NCBI GenBank assembly: GCA_017542125.1
Contig: JAFXXU010000035.1
Span: 1-64,000, forward strand
DNA: 64,000 nucleotides
Source of the DNA: Ruminococcus sp.
GTDB taxonomy: Bacteria > Bacillota > Clostridia > Oscillospirales > Ruminococcaceae
Direction: 5' to 3'
A model generated the notes under the pieces. It was not told the origin of the DNA. It did not search any database and saw nothing but the letters and a program-made list of their open reading frames with translations. Below, piece after piece: positions 48,232 through 55,703 of the stretch (the stretch's first letter is position 1; each line of letters starts with the position of its first letter). The position numbers were made by a program, and so were the translations under genes.

Positions 48232-49269
48232 TTAGTTTTCAGTAAAAGTCACTACACCTGTGGCCTGATTAGCAAAGGCAGACCACTGCATTGAGTCTAT
48301 TGCGGATCTACCGCTTATGACCGTATCGTTAACTTCTTTGTAGACCACATAGAATTGAATGTCATATCGACCGCCGTTATCGGTAGAATCAAGGCTTAAT
48401 ACGATCGAACTTGTCGTTCCGAGGGTCTCAACAGAACTGTTCTCTTTTTTTATTCGGTTTATCTGCTGCATATTGGGTTCCAGCAGAGTATTGTTCCAGG
48501 AAAGAGTTCCTTCTGATTTGCCGTTTCCGGTTATACTGTAATTGAAACCGTCGTATTCGCTCAAGGGGATATTTCTGTTATCGTTGAAATCCCCGCGCCA
48601 GCCGTCAATCCGGTTAAAAGTCTGGGTCTTAATTGAGAAGTATGCGCCGATATGGTTCGGAAGATCTGTATATCCTGAAGGAGATGCAGTTATCTTGATG
48701 CTTATATCCTTATTCTTCATAGAGATAGGGAGAACTAATCTGAAAGAGTCTTCTTTGATGGCTGACGTAACTGTCCTTGAAGAAGTCCTATCCTCGAGAG
48801 AGGAATCTTTATTAATGCTCATAAATGGTGTTGCTGAAACGGAACTTCCGCTGATCTCATATAGCTGGATAGTATCGTTCCCTATCAAAGCATTGATCTG
48901 CTCAGAGTTAAGGGCTTGAGTACCTGCACTGTTGTAAAATGATAGAACAAGATCATAGTCTATATCTATCGGGTATTCAGTTCCTGGATTCTTAATATCA
49001 AAGCTGTAAATGCTGATATCAAAGTATTGTGGAGTTGTTACTTCTTCAGAGACTGTCTTAGTCTGCTGAGGCTCAGATATGTTCAGAAGATTAGATGAGA
49101 ATAGCGATTTCTCGCCTTTTTGTGTAGATACTACACGTTTTACAACATTTGTGCTGTCATTATACCTTGCATACGCGATCATTCCGGCGGCGGCAAGCAA
49201 AGCTATGATCATCCAGACAGTTAACCAATGCTTTCGTATAACTTTTGTTATCCTTTTATATGATTTCAA
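48232..49269 (-). CDS. Exported SipW-type protein D
   Basis: 345 residues, TTG start with AGGAGG 8 nt upstream. One membrane segment at about 15-31 ends AYARYNDSTNVVKR, similar in layout to SipW-dependent signal peptides (aromatic-rich residues and Asp just after the core). The remainder is a beta-rich extracellular domain of no recognised family (ISIYSFDIKNPGTEYPIDID, FNRIDGWRGDFNDN, RYDIQFYVVYKE). It ends 22 bp before the giant gene and follows gene C by 39 bp, all in one leftward operon. Confidence 0.75.
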   Translation of the reverse strand: MKSYKRITKVIRKHWLTVWMIIALLAAAGMIAYARYNDSTNVVKRVVSTQKGEKSLFSSNLLNISEPQQTKTVSEEVTTPQYFDISIYSFDIKNPGTEYPIDIDYDLVLSFYNSAGTQALNSEQINALIGNDTIQLYEISGSSVSATPFMSINKDSSLEDRTSSRTVTSAIKEDSFRLVLPISMKNKDISIKITASPSGYTDLPNHIGAYFSIKTQTFNRIDGWRGDFNDNRNIPLSEYDGFNYSITGNGKSEGTLSWNNTLLEPNMQQINRIKKENSSVETLGTTSSIVLSLDSTDNGGRYDIQFYVVYKEVNDTVISGRSAIDSMQWSAFANQATGVVTFTEN

Positions 49270-49308
49270 TTAGGCCGCCTCCTTCCTGACGGTATTTTAG
49301 GGTATTTA

Positions 49309-50205
49309 CTATTTCCTGAAAGCAAACAGATATACAATATCGGTTTCTTTATTGTTGTCAATCCTATCTGCCGTAACATCAGCAGCTGTCCAGGAGATCT
49401 CTAATAAGAAAGTCTTAAAGAATGGGTGGCCTACATATGCAGAAGACTGAACACTCGGTATTCCGGTGCATTGCCAGAAAAGCGGCTCTTCATTGATTAT
49501 GAGATCTGAGTAATCGCCGTAGCATTCGGTGTGATAAGTGTTGTCAGCGACCTTTCTGCCGTTTACGGTCGTATCGTTCAGATAATGACCTCCGCCGTAT
49601 TTTTGGGAATCAAGTTCATCACCCTTAACAATGTAAACCGAAGTCTGAACGGCGGTTTTCTCGATGGGCGTGGGCTCAGCGGAGATAACGACGCCATTAC
49701 TTTCCAGGGTCTCCCATTCTCCGTTAAGCTTGTATTCTACCACTACACCGTTTGCTCCCGCGGCAGATTCAGCAGCTTCGTAAGTCGTATATGCAGTACC
49801 CTCATATATTTTGTAAATGAAAGGGTTATTGGTAGTGTGAGCCATCTGGAGAGTAAAATGATTGACATACTTGCCGGCAACGCCGAAGGGATAATATTTT
49901 GGTTCGGTTATGGGATTATTATTGCTATCCTTGACTTTTATTGATGAAAGGTCAAAAAACTTGATGTCTTCTGCGTTTGCGGAAGTTATATAAAGGAGAT
50001 CTGGCTCTCTGACCTGCTGCAGCTCTGCGACCTTGCGCTGATGCGAAAACCAGGCAAATGTGGGAATGCCGATCACTATGGCTAAGGTGCACATCAAAGC
50101 AATTGTCATCTGGATTTTCTTGGAGACGGGCAGATTTCTGACCGGTTCCTTTTCAGACTCGGATGCTGAACTGCCATTTTCGCTGTGATTGATTATGTCA
50201 GCCAC
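49309..50205 (-). CDS. Exported SipW-type protein C
   Basis: 298 residues, GTG start with AGGAGG 8 nt upstream. A cytoplasmic tail of about 30 residues precedes a membrane segment (about 34-53) ending IPTFAWFSHQRKVAEL, again the aromatic AWFS junction of SipW-type signals. The extracellular domain (about 65-298) is beta-rich with YVNHFTLQMAHTTNNPFIYK and a C-terminal ADRIDNNKETDIVYLFAFRK. Probably a structural subunit or anchor of the surface assembly. Confidence 0.75.
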   Translation of the reverse strand: MADIINHSENGSSASESEKEPVRNLPVSKKIQMTIALMCTLAIVIGIPTFAWFSHQRKVAELQQVREPDLLYITSANAEDIKFFDLSSIKVKDSNNNPITEPKYYPFGVAGKYVNHFTLQMAHTTNNPFIYKIYEGTAYTTYEAAESAAGANGVVVEYKLNGEWETLESNGVVISAEPTPIEKTAVQTSVYIVKGDELDSQKYGGGHYLNDTTVNGRKVADNTYHTECYGDYSDLIINEEPLFWQCTGIPSVQSSAYVGHPFFKTFLLEISWTAADVTADRIDNNKETDIVYLFAFRK

Positions 50206-50243
50206 TGCCGATACCTCCTTTTCGTGTAATAAAAGGGAACATT

Positions 50244-51455
50244 TCAGTCTCCCGCTGTCATTTCTATCATAATATAGTGGATCATATCTCCGATTATCTG
50301 ATCAGCGTCATTGTATGCATCGGAGAGATCAGCTACTGCCTGATCGAATCCTGAGCCGTTTAATTGAACGACTGCCAGCTTTTCCGAGATCGCTGATGAC
50401 GTAAGTCCATCGAATACAGACGAGTTTGCGGGGGAAAGAAAAGAATATACTGCTGTCCTGTCATCCGAAGTAGCGTCTCTGAGCAGGGGAGAATAGCTGC
50501 TGTGGGTTGAATCGAAGATCATCTGTTCAAAGGTGTTTGCCCATTTCCAATAAACTGTTACTTTTTTCTTCTCTCCCGCGGTAAAGGTGGTCCCGCCCTC
50601 TTCGGTGAAATAATCAGAAAGTTTGAAAGATCTGTCGGAACCGAGGAACCCCGAATAATACCCGTCGGAATCTTTCTCAAGGAAGAACAGGATATGTCCG
50701 CGGATATATGAGAGAGCTTCCTGCTTTTGAGCTACCAGTTCTGACGTGAGGGTAGCATCAACGTCAGAGTGTGTTTCAAGAGCAGAGTTTATCTCAAAAA
50801 GGTTATCGACAACATCGACTAAAGATTCGCCCTGGTTTTCGGTGTGAGTTTTGGCGTGAAAACCTCTGATATTGAAAGTGAACTCGGGATCGAGGACACC
50901 GGCTTCTTTTGCAACGACCCAGAACTCAAGCTTCCCAGAAGAATTTGGCTCCAGACCGTCTTCGTAATGGCCGTTGTCAGTATTGAGTGCCGGTTTCCGC
51001 CAAATGATGCTGTCCTTTGATGGTGAGGTCTGATAATAGGGATTGTCCTCGTCGATCTTATCGCCATCCTGATATGTTTCGTTTATAGCGGTATTAAGAT
51101 CACTGATCAGTGCGACGTTCTCTCGGTTATCTCCTCTTACTTCTATCTCATAGGAGCCGTATTGAACCTTTACCCCCATCCCCCCCGCACTGACATCGCG
51201 GTTGGATGAGAACCAGGAAAGCGTGAGCAAAATCATCATCAGCGCGAGGAAAAACAGCACTATGCCGATCTTGAACAGCTTGCGGCGCTTGGACTTATCT
51301 GACTTATCCGGGGGGAGCTGCTCTTGCTGCGCGGGCTCCTGATCGGGGGCTTCCGGGGCAGGGGAGGACTCCACGGGCATAAGGGTATTCACTGTCAGCT
51401 CGGGCTGAGCCGAACCGAGAATACTTAAGGCGTTTGCCGTGATATCAGCTTTCAT
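50244..51455 (-). CDS. Exported SipW-type protein B
   Basis: 403 residues from the ATG at 51455, with GGGAGG 8 nt upstream; the GTG at 51464 lies inside that site. A Pro/Glu-rich cytoplasmic tail (about 20-55) precedes a basic KRRKLFK and a membrane segment (about 62-83) ending LTLSWFSSNRDVSAG. The extracellular part has EPNSSGKLEFWVVAKEAG, a long middle region and VTVYWKWANTFEQMIF, with a TasA-like look (long beta strands, N-rich turns). First gene of the operon B-C-D-giant protein, behind its own promoter and structured leader. Confidence 0.75.
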   Translation of the reverse strand: MKADITANALSILGSAQPELTVNTLMPVESSPAPEAPDQEPAQQEQLPPDKSDKSKRRKLFKIGIVLFFLALMMILLTLSWFSSNRDVSAGGMGVKVQYGSYEIEVRGDNRENVALISDLNTAINETYQDGDKIDEDNPYYQTSPSKDSIIWRKPALNTDNGHYEDGLEPNSSGKLEFWVVAKEAGVLDPEFTFNIRGFHAKTHTENQGESLVDVVDNLFEINSALETHSDVDATLTSELVAQKQEALSYIRGHILFFLEKDSDGYYSGFLGSDRSFKLSDYFTEEGGTTFTAGEKKKVTVYWKWANTFEQMIFDSTHSSYSPLLRDATSDDRTAVYSFLSPANSSVFDGLTSSAISEKLAVVQLNGSGFDQAVADLSDAYNDADQIIGDMIHYIMIEMTAGD

Positions 51456-51464
51456 TTTCCTCAC

Positions 51465-51605
51465 CTCCCGATGATGTATTCGGTGCCTTGACCCGTCCTG
51501 CGGAACCTAGCTGAAAATCACAAATTTTCAACAAACTTTCAGGGCTAGATTTGTGCATTATGCTGCATTCAGAGCTAACGGGTATATTAAGGTATTATTA
51601 TCTAC
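51465..51605 (-). promoter_or_regulatory. Long, structured 5' leader of the B-C-D-giant operon
   Basis: About 140 nt between promoter and start. On the minus strand CTAGC and CTGAAA pair with TTTCAG and GCTAG around a loop, followed by GGTTCCGCAGGACGGGTCAA and GGCACC. It could be a regulatory RNA, but it does not match the c-di-GMP-I consensus I know; no riboswitch class is claimed. Confidence 0.35.
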
Positions 51606-51634
51606 ATTATAGCATATTTCAAGCCCATTGTCAA
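51606..51634 (-). promoter_or_regulatory. Promoter of the B-C-D-giant operon
   Basis: Minus strand: TTGACA (51629-51634), 17 bp, TATAAT (51606-51611). Confidence 0.85.
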
Positions 51635-51715
51635 CTGATTTTGTAGGATTTGTTGCATTTTCGGGCAGAAATTTTTGCCTTTCCGGCGGCGTGCAATAAT
51701 AGGATTGTTAAGTAT

Positions 51716-51738
51716 AAAAAACGCCCCCTTGCGGGGGC
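51716..51738 (-). terminator. Second of two tandem terminators after gene A
   Basis: GCCCCC/GGGGGC stem (51723-51728 with 51733-51738), 4-nt loop, followed on the minus strand by six T residues. Confidence 0.9.
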
Positions 51739-51748
51739 TGATCGGGGA

Positions 51749-51779
51749 GAAGAAAACCCCCGGACTTGTGATCCGGGGG
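51749..51779 (-). terminator. First tandem terminator after gene A
   Basis: Stem CCCCCGGA/TCCGGGGG (51757-51764 with 51772-51779), followed on the minus strand by TTTTCTTC. The tandem pair insulates gene A from the operon promoter at 51606. Confidence 0.88.
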
Positions 51780-51814
51780 ACGTGGTTGTTTAGTTAGATT
51801 TGTTTAGTGTTATA

Positions 51815-52813
51815 TCAGCCGCCCTGCTGTGTGTTCAGCGAAGGAACTGCAACACCGTTGTCAGCCGGTGCTGCCGTGTTATATTCCAGTGCAAACTTGA
51901 ATGATACAGTTACATTATCGAGTGTGGAGATGACATTATCTGTCTTAAGCTTAGCATCCTCGCCCTCGAAATAGAGGTATACATAAACAGGAGTTCCGTC
52001 TGCAGTTACAGCTGGAATTGAATCCATACATGTTTGCTGGTCCGTTGTGTAAGCTGTTGTTGCTGCACTAGCTGCATTTACATAATACGAGGTCGTCGCT
52101 CCCGATACAGGTGCAAAGAAGTAAACCTTTTTGTTTACAACAACTGCTACTCTAAGGGCGGCATCAAGATCTTGTTGATTCTGAGCCATACCAGTATTAT
52201 TATTATTGGTTATAGTCATATCTTTAATCCAGAGAGACTGATTGAGATTACCTTGAGCAGTCGTCAAACTAAGTGCATCACCTGAAGACTTCAGATAATA
52301 AGTATACTTTACATAATAGCCTTCACCTAAGTCATATTCGCTATCAGCATCCTTATCAACATAGATAATTTCATGCTTTGCATTTGTTCCTGCTGCTGCA
52401 TCAACCGTTTCAGTAGTTGTGGCAAACGGTGCTGTTCCAAGAGTTCTATAACCATCGGTTGTCAAATCAGTGGAAGCCTGACCTGCACTAGCTGCGGCAG
52501 CGGTATTAGACTTCGTACTGTATGCTACATACCAAGTATCGGTATTAGCCGTTGATGTTGCATGAAGCTGAATACCGGTTGACTGAGACGTTGTTGCCAG
52601 TTCATCCCAGTTCTGGTCACCAGCAGTAGCAACTTCGTTGATCAGAAGACCCTGATCAGCCTTTGCCTGAACCTGCATGTTCTGTACTGTTACTTCCTTA
52701 TTCATCGTAAACCATGCATAAGTTGCGGTTGAGAGCATGATCGCGGAGGTGGTGAGCATCGCGATCGCGGGGACCAATTTTCTCTTTGCAGAGTTTCTCT
52801 TAGTGTTTGCCAT
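51815..52813 (-). CDS. TasA/camelysin-like secreted fibre protein A
   Basis: 332 residues, ATG behind AAGGAA. The N-terminus ALSTATYAWFTMNKEVTVQ is the form of a SipW-dependent signal peptide: hydrophobic core, aromatic TYAWFT, then mature protein. The mature part is Ala/Thr-rich with a beta-sandwich core (YYVKYTYYLKSSG, LDAALRVAVVVN, VYVYLYFEGEDA, TVSFKFALE); the same strand pattern appears in the plus-strand protein at 54180. TasA-type proteins polymerise into biofilm fibres. Strong own promoter and tandem terminators suggest high expression as a separate unit. Confidence 0.78.
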   Translation of the reverse strand: MANTKRNSAKRKLVPAIAMLTTSAIMLSTATYAWFTMNKEVTVQNMQVQAKADQGLLINEVATAGDQNWDELATTSQSTGIQLHATSTANTDTWYVAYSTKSNTAAAASAGQASTDLTTDGYRTLGTAPFATTTETVDAAAGTNAKHEIIYVDKDADSEYDLGEGYYVKYTYYLKSSGDALSLTTAQGNLNQSLWIKDMTITNNNNTGMAQNQQDLDAALRVAVVVNKKVYFFAPVSGATTSYYVNAASAATTAYTTDQQTCMDSIPAVTADGTPVYVYLYFEGEDAKLKTDNVISTLDNVTVSFKFALEYNTAAPADNGVAVPSLNTQQGG

Positions 52814-52936
52814 AATTCATTTTCCTTTCGTAATGTATTTCGTTCTTACGGCGGGGCTTTTTACCCGCCTGCCCTGACAGCCCCGAGCGCCGATAACTCA
52901 TTGGCTGCCGACTGCCTTCCGTAATTCTATGGTCTT
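52814..52936 (-). promoter_or_regulatory. GC-rich leader of gene A
   Basis: On the minus strand CGGGGCT pairs with AGCCCCG and GGCGGG with CCCCGCC in mutually exclusive hairpins near 52850-52890. It may affect stability or termination; no known riboswitch recognised. Confidence 0.35.
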
Positions 52937-52965
52937 ATTATATACCAAAACGGTGCCGTTGTCAA
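52937..52965 (-). promoter_or_regulatory. Promoter of gene A (TasA-like)
   Basis: Minus strand: TTGACA (52960-52965), 17 bp, TATAAT (52937-52942). Confidence 0.88.
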
Positions 52966-53307
52966 GAATTTCAGCGATGGGATAAATAAGTTTAGAGATT
53001 ATAACAAATTGACCCTTTTTCTTTATGGCTAATTCCACAAATCAGACGTTTTTTATTTTAATTTATTCAAAAACGACCATTTTGGTACATTTTTATTTGT
53101 GTACGTCTTGCAGTAAATCTGCACATACTGCGAGCGCTCGGTTGTGCAATGTGACGGAAACAACGAAACCGTTTGAGTGAATTTCATAGTTTGTTCACAC
53201 TTTCGGTTGAAAAATCCTCTTATAAACCTATGGCATTATTACCAAAAAATAGGGTGAAACTTTTTGCTTTCCAAATGAAATTTATTCAAAAAGGGACGCC
53301 TTTTTCA
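52966..53307. other. AT-rich divergent control region of the fibre locus
   Basis: No gene. A 14-bp direct repeat AATTTATTCAAAAA occurs at 53060-53073 and 53279-53292. The region separates the left and right arms of the locus and is more AT-rich than flanking genes; it is a natural place for a shared regulator to bind. Confidence 0.5.
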
Positions 53308-53336
53308 TTGACAAATTGTGCAGTTTGGTGTATAAT
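53308..53336 (+). promoter_or_regulatory. Promoter of the EAL-TasA-SipW-AAA operon
   Basis: TTGACA (53308-53313), 17 bp, TATAAT (53331-53336), 45 nt before the EAL-like gene. Confidence 0.88.
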
Positions 53337-53381
53337 AGAATAGAGTATCTCTATGCATATATTATAAAGGAGGGAACAGGG

Positions 53382-54146
53382 ATGCCGGAAGCAGTTCAGA
53401 CATTGGTCGGGGGGCTGAGAGCAATAGAGCTCCACTACCGCCCTATCAGGGAATCCTCCAGCGGAAATACCGCTTTCTTACAATCCCAGACCAGGCTAAA
53501 TACTCCCGGGCTCGGCACCCTGATGCCCGAAAACTTCCGCGACGTCGCCGAGATAACCAACCAGTGCATCTCCCTCTTCGATCTGGAGCTGCTCCAGGCT
53601 ATGGAGGCCGCCGAAAGGTTCGTTGAGCGCGAGGTCGTCTTCGGATGGCTGTCGGTGTATATGCCCGCCGAGTATCTGAGAGATATTAGAGCCGAGCGGA
53701 ACCTTATGGAGTTCGCCCGGAGGTATAACGTGCATACCAATAAGATCTGCTTCGCCGTCTCGGCCAAGCTCCTGGAGGAAAAGGACGGCAGAGCAGCCAC
53801 CGTTATGAAGAATCTCCGCAACCGGGGCTTCCATTTTATGCTGACAGGCTTCGGCTCCGATTCCTGCCCGATGATGAAGCTCTCGGAGTTCCCCGTGGAC
53901 TACGTCCTGCTCTCGCCGGAGGTAACACAGTTCCTGGGCAAGACCGAGCGCTCTGACGGTGCGGTGAAGTCGATAGTCGATTTCGTCTCCGAGCTGGATG
54001 CCACCGCCATTGCCGACGGCGTGTCCTCCCTGCAGCAGGCAGAGAAGTTCTTCGAGTTCGGCTGCCTCTATACGGCAGGCTCCCTCTCGGGCAAATACGT
54101 CACCGAGAAATACGTGAGAAAGAAAAACGATGAGACCGAAACTTAA
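53382..54146 (+). CDS. Degenerate EAL-domain protein
   Basis: 254 residues from the ATG at 53382 (GGAGG 8 nt upstream). The whole length aligns in pattern with an EAL c-di-GMP phosphodiesterase: AIELHYRPIRESSSG is the ELHYQPI start, GFHFMLTGFGSDSCPMMKL the DDFG loop and TAIADGVSSLQQAEKFFEFG the AEGVE segment. The key residues are changed (EAL to AFL, DDFG to TGFG, E of AEGVE to D), so catalysis is unlikely. It probably senses or transmits a signal as an inactive EAL receptor. No membrane segment or GGDEF domain. First gene of the rightward operon. Confidence 0.8.
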   Translation: MPEAVQTLVGGLRAIELHYRPIRESSSGNTAFLQSQTRLNTPGLGTLMPENFRDVAEITNQCISLFDLELLQAMEAAERFVEREVVFGWLSVYMPAEYLRDIRAERNLMEFARRYNVHTNKICFAVSAKLLEEKDGRAATVMKNLRNRGFHFMLTGFGSDSCPMMKLSEFPVDYVLLSPEVTQFLGKTERSDGAVKSIVDFVSELDATAIADGVSSLQQAEKFFEFGCLYTAGSLSGKYVTEKYVRKKNDETET

Positions 54147-54179
54147 GTTTATATATACATTTATAAAGGAGGGGCAGCG

Positions 54180-54893
54180 ATGGCGGACAAAACAGTAAAT
54201 GTCCTGGAGCTGCGGCGAAAATCCAAAGAGGTAAAGAGATATGTCGTCCTGACAAGGATACTGGGGCTCCTGGTAATAATCCTTGTGGCGATAATCGCGA
54301 TAGCCTACGCGATATCATATTTCTACGATAAGTTCGGCAGCTTTACGGTAAAGGTCAATAAATACGATATGATGCGTCAGGGCCTTACCCTTTCGGAGAC
54401 ACCGGAGTACGATAAGACGATCTCGGTGCTCAACGCGAATATCGTCTACGATATGACCAACATCAGCGGCGCGGATCTCCCGGCGAACATTGATATGATC
54501 AACGGCAGCCATAACGGGGAGAGCTACATAGCCTACACCTTCTACCTTATAAATGCCGGAAGCGATACGATCTCCTACGACGGAGAGATGAATATCGAGA
54601 ACGTCACCAAGAACGTTGACGACGCCATACGGATAGCCGTCTACGTCAACGGAGAGAAAACGGTCTACGGCAAGACAAAGTCTGACGGAACGGGAATGGA
54701 ATCCGACTGCGATAAGGAGTTCTTCTCGGCCACCACCGTTATGAAGACCCTTCGGGAGGGCTTCGAGCCAAAGGCAAAGGACAAGTACACCGTAGTAATC
54801 TGGCTGGAGGGCAACGACCCCGATTGCATCGACGATCTGATTGGCGGCACCCTGAAGCTCTCGATGGATTTCAAGATAACCGAATCGACTTAA
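54180..54893 (+). CDS. Membrane-anchored TasA-like protein
   Basis: 237 residues, ATG after AGGAGG. A basic cytoplasmic tail (RRKSKEVKR) is followed by a membrane segment (about 24-46) ending AIAYAISYFYDKFGSF, again aromatic-rich like a SipW-type signal. The mature domain (SYIAYTFYLINAGSDTISY, DDAIRIAVYVNGE, YTVVIWLEGNDPDCID, GTLKLSMDFKI) matches the strand pattern of protein A at 51815. It may be an anchoring or minor fibre subunit. 33 bp after the EAL-like gene and 21 bp before the signal peptidase gene. Confidence 0.78.
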   Translation: MADKTVNVLELRRKSKEVKRYVVLTRILGLLVIILVAIIAIAYAISYFYDKFGSFTVKVNKYDMMRQGLTLSETPEYDKTISVLNANIVYDMTNISGADLPANIDMINGSHNGESYIAYTFYLINAGSDTISYDGEMNIENVTKNVDDAIRIAVYVNGEKTVYGKTKSDGTGMESDCDKEFFSATTVMKTLREGFEPKAKDKYTVVIWLEGNDPDCIDDLIGGTLKLSMDFKITEST

Positions 54894-54914
54894 TTATAAG
54901 GGAGAAGAACAGAT

Positions 54915-55679
54915 ATGAAAAAAGCGTTGAAAATAATAGGAAATGTATTAGTGTGGATCCTGCTCATCTTTGCATTGCTCATAACCATCGTTGTGTTCTC
55001 ATCCGACCGCAACGGCGGCGTGGCGAACCTCTTCGGCTTTATGCCGATGACCGTTGAAACGGGATCCATGGAGCCCACCTTCTACGAGGATGACCTTATA
55101 ATCGTCAAGGAAGTGGATGATATCTACTCCCTCAAGGAGGGCGACGTTATCACCTTCTGGACCATCATCGACGGCCAGAGAGTAAAGAACACCCACCGTA
55201 TCGTAAAGGTCAACGAGCTTGAAAACACCCGCACCTTCGTTACCCGAGGCGATAACAACACCGCCGACGATACCGATACCGCCAAGGCCGGCGACATCAT
55301 CGGCAAATGGACCGAGACCAGGATCCCCGGCTTCGGCAAGGTGATGCGCTTCTTGCAGACCAGGACAGGCTTCTTCATCTGCATAATCCTCCCGATGGCG
55401 ATCTTCTTCCTCTATGAGCTTTACAGGTTCATCGCAACACTCATAGAGATCAGGAAGCCCCGCCTCACCGAGACCGACGAGGAGGAGATCAAGCGCCGCG
55501 CCATAGAGGAGTACCTGGCAAGCCAGAAGGCCAAGGAGGGCGAGCAGCCCGCTGCCGAGGCTCCCAAGGCCGAGGAAGCTCCCGCTGCTGAGGCGGATCC
55601 CGTTACCGAGGCGCCTGCTCCCGAGGCGACCGCCGCACCCGCAGAGAACACAGACGCCGGTGAGGGAAAGACCGAATAA
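54915..55679 (+). CDS. SipW-type signal peptidase I
   Basis: 254 residues. N-terminal helix (about 7-28), then catalytic Ser51 in VETGSMEPTF, the ER-type general base His94 in KNTHRIVKV (bacterial SipS-type enzymes use Lys) and Asp113 in FVTRGDNN. A second helix at about 155-175 is followed by a low-complexity Ala/Glu/Pro tail of about 75 residues, presumed cytoplasmic. SipW enzymes process TasA-type fibre proteins, and five candidate substrates lie in this locus. AGGGAGAAG precedes the ATG. A second SipW-type domain is encoded at the end of the 57330 gene. Confidence 0.88.
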   Translation: MKKALKIIGNVLVWILLIFALLITIVVFSSDRNGGVANLFGFMPMTVETGSMEPTFYEDDLIIVKEVDDIYSLKEGDVITFWTIIDGQRVKNTHRIVKVNELENTRTFVTRGDNNTADDTDTAKAGDIIGKWTETRIPGFGKVMRFLQTRTGFFICIILPMAIFFLYELYRFIATLIEIRKPRLTETDEEEIKRRAIEEYLASQKAKEGEQPAAEAPKAEEAPAAEADPVTEAPAPEATAAPAENTDAGEGKTE

Positions 55680-55703
55680 ACTGATAATTGATCGGAGAAG
55701 GCT

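Noticed and set aside
51465-51605. c-di-GMP riboswitch
   Set aside because: Tempting because of the EAL-like gene, but the leader does not contain the recognisable GEMM-I core, so only an unassigned structured leader is reported.
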